A stretch of 38,520 nt of DNA from Iodobacter sp. BJB302. Lineage in GTDB: Bacteria; Pseudomonadota; Gammaproteobacteria; Burkholderiales; Chitinibacteraceae. Numbering within the stretch: the first letter of the stretch is position 1; each line of letters begins with the position of its first letter. The notes beneath the pieces are model-generated. The model ran no database searches. It saw only the letters and a program-made list of their open reading frames with translations, and was not told the DNA's origin. The translations under genes and the position numbers were made by a program. Shown here one piece after another: positions 27,824 through 34,667 of the stretch. The stretch lies in the NCBI RefSeq assembly GCF_002735645.1, contig NZ_PDZG01000047.1, positions 1 through 38,520 of the forward strand, written 5' to 3'.

Positions 27824-29701
27824 CTAAAGCGCGCCTTTCAGCAGAGCCATCACCATATAGGGCGTGGTGTTGGCTTGGGCCAGCATGGCCGTGCCCGCAT
27901 ACTGCAAAATGTGGGCACGGGTAAGGCTGCCGGTTTCGGCGGCAAAATCGGCATCCCATATCCGGCTTCGGGATGTGCTCAGGTTTGCCAGCGTGCTTTG
28001 CATGCCAGACACAGCATGGATAAAACGGTTTTGATACGCACCTAATGTGCTGCGGGCACTATTGACGATATCTAATGCGCTATCCAGCGAAGCAATGGCT
28101 TTTTGTGCATTGGCTGCCGTTAAAGTATTCAGAGAAGTAATCCCGGCGATAGTGGCAATTGCCGTTGCTGCGGTAATGCCTGCGCTTAATCCTGCGTTTT
28201 CAGGCGCAGCCCCGGCGACGCTCAGCCCCTCTTCACTAAAGCTGGAAATCGTGATTGTCCCGCGATTACTGGCCGCACTGCCGCTGCTGGTGGCGGCCCC
28301 CGTTATATTGCGGCTTACTGATCCTGCCGTGCTGGAGATACTGGTGCCTGATGCGCCTGGCGTGTTGTCATTCAAAACAACAGTACCGCCGCCATCTGAA
28401 ACACTAAAGGCGCTGAGTGCGGCGGCTGTCAGCACATTGCCCTGTGCCATCGCGATGGCGCTGCTGAGCGCTGATGAAACCGTTGCTGCATTATTGCTGG
28501 CGCCCGGTATATTTAAATCAACATGGCTGGCATCCACTACAGCAGACCCTGACGCAGAATTACGCACAGTAAAGCTGATGCCATTCACTGCAAACTGCGC
28601 ACCCGCCCCAACATTAGCCGCAATATTAAAGGTGTTTTGAGCCGCCACAGCTGCTGTTCCCTGCGTACCCACTGATCCTGCTGCCAGGCCTGTCTGGTTA
28701 AGAAAGGTTGCTTTATTTGCTGCAGCAGCATTGGCATTGGCTGCAGTGCCGCTCAGGCCAATATTAATATTGCGGCCATCGGCTGCGCTGATTGTGACTA
28801 TTCCTGCGCTGGCGGTGGCGGTTACGCCTGTCTGAGCCGCAAAATTGGCAATCGCATTTGCAAAATTAGTGCTCTGGCTGCTTGCATCTGTCCCCGCACT
28901 GACCGGGCCAATATCCACGCCATTGATGCTGAAGGCGGCAATCGCTGTGAATGAGCCGGGAGCGGCGGTGGTGATCTTTGTGGCATTGGCTTTGGCACTT
29001 ACGCCAGAGGTGGCCGTGGTTTCATTGATTGCTGCGGCAATAGCAAAAGCACTGTCTGCAGATTGCCCTGCGGCAGCGCCCTGTGTTGACGCGCTGACCG
29101 ATATTTTATTCAGTAATAAATCCCCTGTATTCAGCTGGGTGCTTATTGTTTCGCTCTTTAGCGTGGCCTCAAATGATGAGCCGGTACTGCCTAAATGCGA
29201 TGTTTGCATATTGCTAATCGAAGCAATGCTGATTACATCTTCCTGATTTGCGCCCACATAAAATGAATGTGAATTAAAACTGCCGTCTAATAAACGAATG
29301 CCATTAAATTGAGCAGAGCTGGCGATGCGCTGGATTTCTGCACTCAGCTGCTGAACTTCATCATTAATGAGTTTGCGGTCTGTGCTTGAAACAGGCGCAT
29401 TGGCCGCCTGAACAGACAACTCACGCATGCGCTGCAGGCTGTCGCTGATCCCGCTCATCGCCCCGTCTGCAGTCTGCACCATCGAGATTCCATCATTGGC
29501 ATTGCGGATAGCCTGGCTTGTGCCATTGATTTGTGAAGTCATACGGCTGCTGATTGCCAGCCCCGCAGCATCATCCTGTGCATGGTTGATACGCAGGCCG
29601 GATGAAAGGCGATTTAAGGAAATAGCCAAAGCACTTTGCGACATACTCAGGCTGCGCTGAGTACTGATCGCCGTAAGGTTGGTATTCAGGCTTATCGCCA
29701 T
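27824..29701 (-). CDS. Long flagellin, isolated from other flagellar genes
   Basis: A 625-residue flagellin; many are 270-500. The conserved N-terminal D0/D1 part (about 1-150) has NTNLTAISTQRSLSMSQSAL, SSGLRINHAQDDAAGLAISS and NAPVSSTDRKLINDEVQQL. The C-terminal D1/D0 part (about 540-625) has DAALDIVNSARSTLGAYQNR-like sequence (here SALDIVNSARSTLGAYQNRF) and ends in a less usual form, MLAQANTTPYMVMALLKGAL rather than the common NQ.PQ.VL.LL. The central 380 residues are rich in Ala/Ser/Thr with flagellin IN-type repeats (for example FSINGVDIGPVSAG), forming a large surface domain. No chaperone or cap gene is near. A candidate sigma-54 promoter and an AGGATAGGAA site precede the ATG. Confidence 0.95.
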   Translation of the reverse strand: MAISLNTNLTAISTQRSLSMSQSALAISLNRLSSGLRINHAQDDAAGLAISSRMTSQINGTSQAIRNANDGISMVQTADGAMSGISDSLQRMRELSVQAANAPVSSTDRKLINDEVQQLSAEIQRIASSAQFNGIRLLDGSFNSHSFYVGANQEDVISIASISNMQTSHLGSTGSSFEATLKSETISTQLNTGDLLLNKISVSASTQGAAAGQSADSAFAIAAAINETTATSGVSAKANATKITTAAPGSFTAIAAFSINGVDIGPVSAGTDASSQSTNFANAIANFAAQTGVTATASAGIVTISAADGRNINIGLSGTAANANAAAANKATFLNQTGLAAGSVGTQGTAAVAAQNTFNIAANVGAGAQFAVNGISFTVRNSASGSAVVDASHVDLNIPGASNNAATVSSALSSAIAMAQGNVLTAAALSAFSVSDGGGTVVLNDNTPGASGTSISSTAGSVSRNITGAATSSGSAASNRGTITISSFSEEGLSVAGAAPENAGLSAGITAATAIATIAGITSLNTLTAANAQKAIASLDSALDIVNSARSTLGAYQNRFIHAVSGMQSTLANLSTSRSRIWDADFAAETGSLTRAHILQYAGTAMLAQANTTPYMVMALLKGAL

Positions 29702-29743
29702 TTTCCTATCCTGATTCTCTCAGTGAAATGCCGCATAAAACTA

Positions 29744-29760
29744 AGCAAACATTGAGCCGG
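29744..29760 (-). promoter_or_regulatory. Candidate sigma-54 promoter of the flagellin gene
   Basis: On the minus strand CGGCTC-AATGT-TTGCTT keeps the GG and GC elements at the correct 10-nt separation and matches most of the TGGCAC-N5-TTGCW consensus. Transcription would begin near 29733, about 32 nt before the flagellin ATG. I did not see a sigma-28 (TAAA / GCCGATAA) promoter in the same stretch. Confidence 0.45.
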
Positions 29761-30188
29761 GCAGGGCCATTCAATCGTTGTGATCAGGCCAGCATAAACA
29801 AGCATCGTATTGAATCGTTTTTACCTGGCTTTCATCAGGAAAACCGCCCAATCAACCCGCCGGATGGCTTTGATATAAAAGCCGAAATTAAAGCCATCGT
29901 CATCCGCTATATCGGATGAAATACAGAGGACTTAAGTGTATTTTCTGGGGGAGGGCTGCAGAATTAATGTCGCTAACAGCCACCAGATGTTTCCCGCGAA
30001 TCATGGGCCAATGATTTGCTGAAAGACCATGTTTTAAAGCGGGCAATAAGCTGCTGCTTGAAATGGGCGCATTCACCCTGCCCAAGACGGGCAATCCTCG
30101 CAGTCCAAAAAGTTACCGGGCAGTGGCCGCTCTAACGTCGGTGTGTATGTGGTCAATCCATCCATGCTGTATGGAGTGGGAGCGGAGG
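29761..30188. other. Intergenic region upstream of the flagellin gene
   Basis: About 430 bp with no supported gene. It probably contains enhancer-type sites if the flagellin is sigma-54 controlled, but I cannot identify one. A 7-bp hairpin, TCATCCG/CGGATGA, lies at 29900-29919. Confidence 0.3.
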
Positions 30189-30518
30189 ATGAATAACGCC
30201 CTCTCTGCCCAGCCAGAATGCGGCTTAAGTGAAATTCCACCGGCAGGCGCTGCGGCACTGGCAGCGTTCCTGTCTGCTCCCCCTCAGGCCCTGCCACCTG
30301 CTCAATTAAAACCAGCTTTCTTACTTCCCGTGCGGCCGATGTGGCGGCAAGTGCTGAACAACGTAGCGGACTTTTTAGCGTGTTCACATGAGGACAAAGT
30401 GTTTCTGTTTGCCCAAATAGAAAATCTCGGCTTCTTGTCGGCGGTGCTGGCGATAGCGAAGGGCTACCAACTGGTCCCGGCCCAATCATTGGCAATGATA
30501 GAGCCGCCCATTCCTTAA
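30189..30518 (+). CDS. Hypothetical protein, 109 residues
   Basis: An open frame starting at ATG 30189, with GGGAG 6 nt upstream. The N-terminal half is Ala/Pro/Leu-rich (AGAAALAAFLSAPPQALPPA). The C-terminal half looks helical and hydrophobic (RQVLNNVADFLACS, then EDKVFLFAQIENLGFLSAVL). No signal peptide and no family recognised. A strong intrinsic terminator follows at 30594 on the same strand, which supports transcription in this direction. The frame extends upstream without an obvious better start. An overlapping frame on the other strand looks less protein-like. It may be a real accessory gene. Confidence 0.5.
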   Translation: MNNALSAQPECGLSEIPPAGAAALAAFLSAPPQALPPAQLKPAFLLPVRPMWRQVLNNVADFLACSHEDKVFLFAQIENLGFLSAVLAIAKGYQLVPAQSLAMIEPPIP

Positions 30519-30593
30519 TCCGTATTCCCGACGCTGGGGTCTTTGGCGTAACTCATAGAGTAAGCAAACGGATGCAATACAGACCATAAACGT

Positions 30594-30623
30594 AAAAACC
30601 GCTCCGGGCAGAGCGGTTTTTTT
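30594..30623 (+). terminator. Rho-independent terminator
   Basis: AAAAACCGCTC pairs with GAGCGGTTTTT around a CGGGCA loop and runs into seven Ts on the plus strand. The A-run on the left arm makes it potentially bidirectional. An outer CAGACC/GGTCTG pair encloses it. It closes the transcript of the 30189-30518 ORF. Confidence 0.8.
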
Positions 30624-30634
30624 AGGTCTGTAAT

Positions 30635-30814
30635 ATGCTCAAGGCCACCACGCCCCCAGAAGTATCACACTGTGCTTTATTATATGAGGTCTTGTTTCCT
30701 TGTGACTCTATGGCCAAGAGGTCTGAACTCTTCCTAGTATCGGCTCAAAGAGAGCAAGGCTATATTCCTTTTTTTGCTTTTGCGGATTCTAATCAATTTA
30801 TTCCGTGGACTTAA
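30635..30814 (+). CDS. Possible small protein, 59 residues
   Basis: An open frame from ATG 30635 to TAA 30812-30814. The product begins MLKATTPPEV and ends with a protein-like, aromatic-rich tail (GYIPFFAFADSNQFIPWT). The ribosome site is weak (AGG about 8 nt upstream) and the frame is closed by TAG just before the start. It ends 6 bp before the 16-bp inverted repeat of the neighbouring cassette, so it may be a truncated gene whose end was set by that insertion. No family recognised. Confidence 0.3.
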   Translation: MLKATTPPEVSHCALLYEVLFPCDSMAKRSELFLVSAQREQGYIPFFAFADSNQFIPWT

Positions 30815-30820
30815 GTGACA

Positions 30821-30836
30821 GTACCCGACCCACTAC
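30821..30836 (+). repeat. Left copy of a 16-bp perfect inverted repeat flanking a gene cassette
   Basis: GTACCCGACCCACTAC here is the exact reverse complement of 31537-31552. Together they enclose 732 bp carrying one gene (31053-31508) and its upstream block. This is the form of a small mobile or exchangeable cassette. No transposase is inside. Confidence 0.8.
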
Positions 30837-30903
30837 CGAGACTCAGCAAGCTTTGCCATGAGTTGCAGGTATCGAAAGTGAAGCTGCCGTACAGTATCCA
30901 ATG

Positions 30904-31012
30904 CTGAGCTTCTGCACTTCGGCCTTAGCGGTCACTCAGGTACTTCTAAAACCACATTGCCCATCTTACTTTTGCGTCAGCTTCAGCTTAGGGTGACAAT
31001 CAACAGTCAGTT
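30904..31012 (+). repeat. Conserved upstream block, copy A
   Basis: Non-coding block about 40 bp before the cassette gene at 31053. It shares four ordered anchors with an inverted copy at 32685-32793: CGGCCTTAGC, the identical 20-mer CTTACTTTTGCGTCAGCTTC, TGACAAT, and GTCAG. The spacings between anchors (35, 9 and 5 bp) are the same in both copies. This shows common origin although the intervening bases have diverged. Confidence 0.75.
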
Positions 31013-31052
31013 GGCGGTAGTCGGCCAATAGCGGAAATTTAGAGGTGTAGAC

Positions 31053-31508
31053 ATGCCGCAATTTTGGTTTCGCTCAAACATGTTTCACGTTGACCCAAAA
31101 GAAGATGATGAAACTAATCCATTCTGCTACGGCAAGGAATTGGCTCAATGGCTGAAACAAAAATTCGAGCAATTAGGCTATTCAGCAGAACAGATTATTC
31201 CTGAGGATTTCGGTTGGTGCATTGTACTAAGTCGAGATTCAGGACTACTGTGGGTTGGATGTACAAATATTCGTTCAGACCTCTACGAAAAAATAACAGA
31301 AGAACAAAAATCCACATACATACCTGATGGCAGTGCACTTACTTGGTCTGTATTTGTCGGTATTGATAAGCCACCCATATGGTCAACTTTCTTTGCAAAT
31401 CGTCGTGCAGTTGTGCAAAACCTTGAGCAAGCAGCACAAAAAATTGGAACCGATTTAGAGGCTATTCTCACGTCCGAAAAACAGATTAATCTTGTGCCTC
31501 AACCATAA
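31053..31508 (+). CDS. Cassette-borne protein with an ED(F/W)GW motif, function unknown
   Basis: A 151-residue, soluble, signal-less protein. The N-terminus MPQFWFRSNMFHVDP is followed by GKELAQWLKQKFEQLGYSAE and PEDFGWCIVLSRDSGLLWVGC. From memory this matches a widespread but uncharacterised proteobacterial family with a conserved EDWGW-type motif, often found as single genes in variable regions. Some neighbours of this kind are immunity proteins, but that is inference. The base composition is lower in GC than flanking genes. It lies inside a 732-bp segment bounded by perfect 16-bp inverted repeats. There is no clear ribosome site (weak GAGGTGTAG upstream). Confidence 0.75.
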   Translation: MPQFWFRSNMFHVDPKEDDETNPFCYGKELAQWLKQKFEQLGYSAEQIIPEDFGWCIVLSRDSGLLWVGCTNIRSDLYEKITEEQKSTYIPDGSALTWSVFVGIDKPPIWSTFFANRRAVVQNLEQAAQKIGTDLEAILTSEKQINLVPQP

Positions 31509-31536
31509 GGTATAAATTCTTTGTGAGTGAATGTCT

Positions 31537-31552
31537 GTAGTGGGTCGGGTAC
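31537..31552 (-). repeat. Right copy of the 16-bp inverted repeat flanking the cassette
   Basis: GTAGTGGGTCGGGTAC is the exact reverse complement of 30821-30836. It lies 29 bp after the stop codon of the cassette gene. The next 150 bp, to 31709, hold no gene. Confidence 0.8.
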
Positions 31553-31709
31553 AGACCCCAAGGGGGGTAAGGAGAGTGCTGTTGACCGAGCACTGAGATG
31601 TAGCACCCAGATTGCAGACGCTAACCCGCCGCCGGAGCACGCAGCGCGGAGGGAACCACAAAGCGACGCATTGGGGCAGTCGGGTTGACTAACGGGCTAG
31701 CCATCTGAC

Positions 31710-32441
31710 CTATTTCCTAGTGCGATTGAGTTCGCTAATAAATGAGCCGGGCACTTGCGGCAGCTCATTACCCTCCTTCAGTACCCCGATTAGTCCACCG
31801 TCAACGACTACTTGGACGCCTGGCGGAAGCGCCAAGAATTTAATCAAGTCAGGGCGATCAATGGCCAGTTGATAGAGTGAGATGTTTGCAAAGTTCTTTG
31901 GGTCTTGAGATCCCTTATCGTCGTTCAGGTCCGACAGCCACCACCCTGAATCCAATTCCTTTTGATCGAAGCGACTAAACAAGAACTGCTGAGTTGTCTT
32001 GTAGTTTCGATGAACAACTACACTTTGCTGCACGGCGGGAAACGACAGCGACTGGGGTGGCGTAAAACTTTCTACGGTGTCTTTCTGAGACCGTAGTTGC
32101 TTCACGGTGCTATCGATAGAATCAACAAACTTGATTGGAACCGACTTCATATCTGGCTCCATAATTTTGAGCGCTCCGTTTGACGCCGCCTGTAGCTTGG
32201 TCAACATCCAGCCCACTTGCATGGTTTCACCACTTTTGAACCGCTCTCCAGCGGCTACCCTTTCTTCAAGACCGTTGAGGAACCAAGCGATATCCACAGG
32301 AGGAATCGCAGTACTGGTAACTTGAACTTGAAACTCCGGATGGCCGAATTGTTTGCACTTCGTTGTTGTGTGGGTTTCCGCGACAGCAGCTTGCGTGATA
32401 CAGAGAGAAAGCAACGATCCGAAAAGCGAACGAAGTGTCAT
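31710..32441 (-). CDS. Secreted DUF2185 (Imm33-like) domain protein
   Basis: A 243-residue protein from ATG 32441, with AGGAA upstream. The frame continues further but without a ribosome site. A signal peptide (MTLRSLFGSLLSLCITQAAVA, cleaved before ETHTTTKC) sends it to the periplasm. The region at about 55-150 is unassigned. The C-terminal part (about 150-240) resembles DUF2185: FSRFDQKELDSGWWLSDLND, then NFANISLYQLAIDRPDLIKFL and LPPGVQVVVDG. DUF2185 is listed among toxin-immunity domains (Imm33); most are cytosolic, so a secreted form is notable. No toxin gene is adjacent. A copy of the repeat block shared with the neighbouring cassette lies 240 bp upstream. Confidence 0.75.
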   Translation of the reverse strand: MTLRSLFGSLLSLCITQAAVAETHTTTKCKQFGHPEFQVQVTSTAIPPVDIAWFLNGLEERVAAGERFKSGETMQVGWMLTKLQAASNGALKIMEPDMKSVPIKFVDSIDSTVKQLRSQKDTVESFTPPQSLSFPAVQQSVVVHRNYKTTQQFLFSRFDQKELDSGWWLSDLNDDKGSQDPKNFANISLYQLAIDRPDLIKFLALPPGVQVVVDGGLIGVLKEGNELPQVPGSFISELNRTRK

Positions 32442-32684
32442 GGTGGTTCCTATGATGGCTAACTTGATATATACACCTGTGCTGGTGTATTTCTGGTTTG
32501 TCTGTTTATAACTCAGCATGCTACGCACTTTTTTCATTGATTTTCAAACATGCGGGAGTGATCTTGCCTCTTAAAATACACAGCCAGATGGAACTGCCTC
32601 GACACGCTTGCTGGAAGTGTTGTGCGAGGCAATAGCCTGCGCACAGCGAAGCTATTGAATGCCGGCTTGCTGTCTGCCACTGTT

Positions 32685-32793
32685 AGCTGACGGGTAATTG
32701 TCAGCGATCAATGAAGCTGACGCAAAAGTAAGTTGCTTGATGTAGTGCTAGACGCACACAAGTGGCGGCTAAGGCCGAGGAGCGGAAGAATTG
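32685..32793 (-). repeat. Conserved upstream block, copy B
   Basis: Inverted relative of 30904-31012. On the minus strand it has the same four anchors at the same spacings, including the identical 20-mer (32713-32732). Relative to the DUF2185 gene (minus strand, ATG at 32441) it is in the same orientation that copy A has to the 31053 gene, but 240 bp from the start instead of 40. Confidence 0.75.
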
Positions 32794-33040
32794 CTGAAGG
32801 CTTGAGTGTCTGCAATCGTGAATGTTGCGGACGCACAACCGAGAGCAATCATTACGTCTGAGGGGCTGCTTCTGAAGTAAGTGAGATATGTTAAGCATAC
32901 AGGTCATACCATAAGCACATGGTCGTTCTTAACGTAGAGATAGGCTATGTATTGGGGTAAATGGGGGGCTATTAAAAGCTAAAATGCAACGCGATTATCT
33001 AACAGCGCGATTTGATGGGGGAATGGCCCCAAACGTTGAT

Positions 33041-33075
33041 TGTTGGTAGATTTGATACCAACAAATATACCAACA
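33041..33075. repeat. Cluster of TACCAACA motifs near tRNA-Met
   Basis: TGTTGGTA at 33041-33048 is followed by TACCAACA at 33056-33063 and again at 33068-33075. The outer pair extends to a 10-bp inverted repeat (ATTGTTGGTA / TACCAACAAT). Such motif clusters can be recombinase or regulator arm sites. Here it is only a suggestive pattern about 110 bp from the tRNA 3' end. Confidence 0.4.
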
Positions 33076-33120
33076 ATGGTGGCTGGTTTTGCCGGTACTT
33101 GTGTGAACGACGGCTAATGT

Positions 33121-33156
33121 AAAAAGCCCCGCAATCGTTAGATATGCGGGGCTTTT
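33121..33156 (-). terminator. Rho-independent terminator after tRNA-Met
   Basis: AAAAAGCCCCGCA (33121-33133) pairs with TGCGGGGCTTTT (33145-33156). Read on the minus strand it is a GC stem followed by a U-run, 28 bp past the tRNA 3' end. A second small stem, CTCTGG/CCAGAG at 33160-33177, lies between it and the tRNA. Confidence 0.85.
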
Positions 33157-33183
33157 CTCTCTGGCGCTAACCAGAGAAGTATC

Positions 33184-33260
33184 TGGTGGCTATGGCGGGA
33201 CTCGAACCTGCGACCCCAGCATTATGAGTGCTGTGCTCTAACCAACTGAGCTACATAGCC
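33184..33260 (-). tRNA. tRNA-Met (anticodon CAT, elongator type)
   Basis: A 77-nt cloverleaf on the minus strand with the acceptor stem GGCTATG/CATAGCC, D-arm GCTC..GAGC, anticodon loop CTCATAA (anticodon CAT), TpsiC loop GGTTCGAGTCC and encoded CCA. It matches E. coli elongator tRNA-Met (metT) closely in my memory, including the first pair G-C, which rules out initiator tRNA. A CAT anticodon could also belong to lysidine-modified tRNA-Ile, but the body favours Met. A terminator follows. Confidence 0.96.
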
Positions 33261-33338
33261 TTAAAGAGGGACGCATTATGGTGGCTTTTATTCGAGCTGT
33301 CAACACCCTTTATGAGAATTTGGCGATATTTTGTTATT

Positions 33339-34667
33339 TTATTTTTTTGTACTGTGCTGAAATGTGATGGCTCTGCTGATAGCTGCTTGAATTTGTTCAA
33401 AATTAAAAGGTTTTGCGATGAAATCATCCATACCTGCTTCAAGGCAGGCTGCGCGATCATCGATGAGTGAATTAGCGGTAAGGGCAATAATCCATGGCTG
33501 GCCGTAGCATTCTGGCTGGGCGCGTATGGCCCGGCAGGCGCTTAGTCCGTCCAGAATGGGCATGGATAAATCCATCAGCACAACCGGGAAACGCATGATT
33601 TTTAGTATCTGCAGTGCTGCTTCGCCGTTATCTACTACGGTGGCGCGTGCGCCGGCTTGCTCAATACAGCGCTGGGCTACAAATTGGTTGACGGCGTTGT
33701 CTTCTGCAATGAGTACATGCAAATCAGGGGGAAGCTGGGTGGGGGCGGTTTTGCCAGGCCGGGCAGGCGTAGTGTGATTGCTGCTTTGCAGCGGTAAATG
33801 AATTAAAAAAACGCTGCCCGATCCGTATTCGCTGCTTAGCTGGATATCGCCGCCCATTAGCTCGATAATGCGCGAGACAATGGCCAGCCCAAGGCCGGTG
33901 CCCCCATATTGACGGGTGATTGAGCTGTCTGCTTGTGAAAAGGGCTTAAATAATGTGGTGAGCTGTTCTTGCCTGATGCCTATGCCGCTATCGCTAATTT
34001 TAAGCGTCAGCGTTTGTTGTGATTGCTCTGCATGGATGGAAACGTAACCGTGGTCGGTAAATTTGATGGCGTTGCCTAAGAGGTTTTGTAAAATTTGCCT
34101 CAGGCGCAGCGGGTCGCTTTTAATCCACTGCTCTACATTACTATTGATTTCTAATGTGAGTGAGAGCTGTTTTTTGCTGGCGACAGGGTGGTAAAGCTTG
34201 ACGATATCTTGCAGTAATTCTGGCAGGTTTACCGGGGTGGCTTCCAGCGTCATTTGGCTGGCTTCAAGCTTGGAGTAATCCAGAATTTCGTTAATCAGCG
34301 TTAAAAGGGAATCGCCGCAACGGCTGAGTGTGGCCAGCATACTGGCCTGGTCTTCGTTAAGCGGGCTGTGCTCCAATAATTGGGCAATGCCTAAAATGCC
34401 ATTTAACGGCGTGCGAATTTCGTGCCCCATAATGGCCAAAAAGCTGCTTTTGGCACGCGTGGCTGCCTGGCTAGCATCAAGGGCGGCTTCAAGCTGTTCT
34501 GTTCTTTGTGCAACCCGTGCTTCCAGCTGATCGGCTAGCCTTTGCAGGGTTTGGTTGGCGGTGTACAGATCCAGGCTTTTGGCTTCGAGCAGCGCTTCGG
34601 CCTCTTTGCGGGCCAATCTTTCTCTTAAGCTTCGTTTTTGTAGCCGCTGAAGTTCTTGTTCATCCAT
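33339..34667 (-). CDS. Hybrid histidine kinase without its own sensor domain (H-NOX partner)
   Basis: A 442-residue cytosolic hybrid kinase. An N-terminal coiled coil (about 1-70) leads into HisKA with His82 in GHEIRTPLNG. The HATPase shows the N-box NLLGNAIKF (Asn199), DSGIG (226-230) and GGTGLGLAI. A receiver domain (about 316-435) has Asp366 in VVLMDLSMP and Lys419. There is no membrane segment and no PAS, GAF or other sensor. The ATG at 34667 overlaps the end of the H-NOX gene by 8 bp, so the two are translationally coupled. Input is thus very probably the H-NOX protein acting in trans, as for HnoK in other bacteria. The output partner (Hpt or regulator) is not in the window. Confidence 0.94.
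   Translation of the reverse strand: MDEQELQRLQKRSLRERLARKEAEALLEAKSLDLYTANQTLQRLADQLEARVAQRTEQLEAALDASQAATRAKSSFLAIMGHEIRTPLNGILGIAQLLEHSPLNEDQASMLATLSRCGDSLLTLINEILDYSKLEASQMTLEATPVNLPELLQDIVKLYHPVASKKQLSLTLEINSNVEQWIKSDPLRLRQILQNLLGNAIKFTDHGYVSIHAEQSQQTLTLKISDSGIGIRQEQLTTLFKPFSQADSSITRQYGGTGLGLAIVSRIIELMGGDIQLSSEYGSGSVFLIHLPLQSSNHTTPARPGKTAPTQLPPDLHVLIAEDNAVNQFVAQRCIEQAGARATVVDNGEAALQILKIMRFPVVLMDLSMPILDGLSACRAIRAQPECYGQPWIIALTANSLIDDRAACLEAGMDDFIAKPFNFEQIQAAISRAITFQHSTKK

Larger units (their letters stand above)
32442..33120. other. Gene-poor stretch between the DUF2185 gene and tRNA-Met
   Basis: About 680 bp without a convincing gene. It holds repeat block copy B (32685-32793) and small hairpins, for example TGCCTCG/CGAGGCA around 32596-32628. 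At 33041-33075 there is a cluster of TGTTGGTA/TACCAACA motifs. It looks like the scarred edge of an accessory region next to a tRNA gene. I could not find an integrase. Confidence 0.45.

Noticed and set aside
27900-29660. Long open frames on the plus strand opposite the flagellin gene
   Set aside because: They are shadows caused by the Ala/Thr-rich codon composition of the flagellin; they have no ribosome sites and low-complexity hydrophobic products.
30073-30495. 140-codon minus-strand frame overlapping the 30189 ORF
   Set aside because: The product is Pro/Ser/Arg-rich with no protein-like pattern, and the terminator and ribosome site favour the plus-strand frame.
31553-32700. Integron attC-like sites around the cassette genes
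   Set aside because: I looked for paired GTTRRRY and RYYYAAC cores. Near matches such as GTTAGCT fail the consensus, and no integrase gene is present.
32701-32907. 68-codon minus-strand frame between the DUF2185 gene and the tRNA
   Set aside because: It runs through the non-coding repeat block and shows no ribosome site or protein-like sequence.
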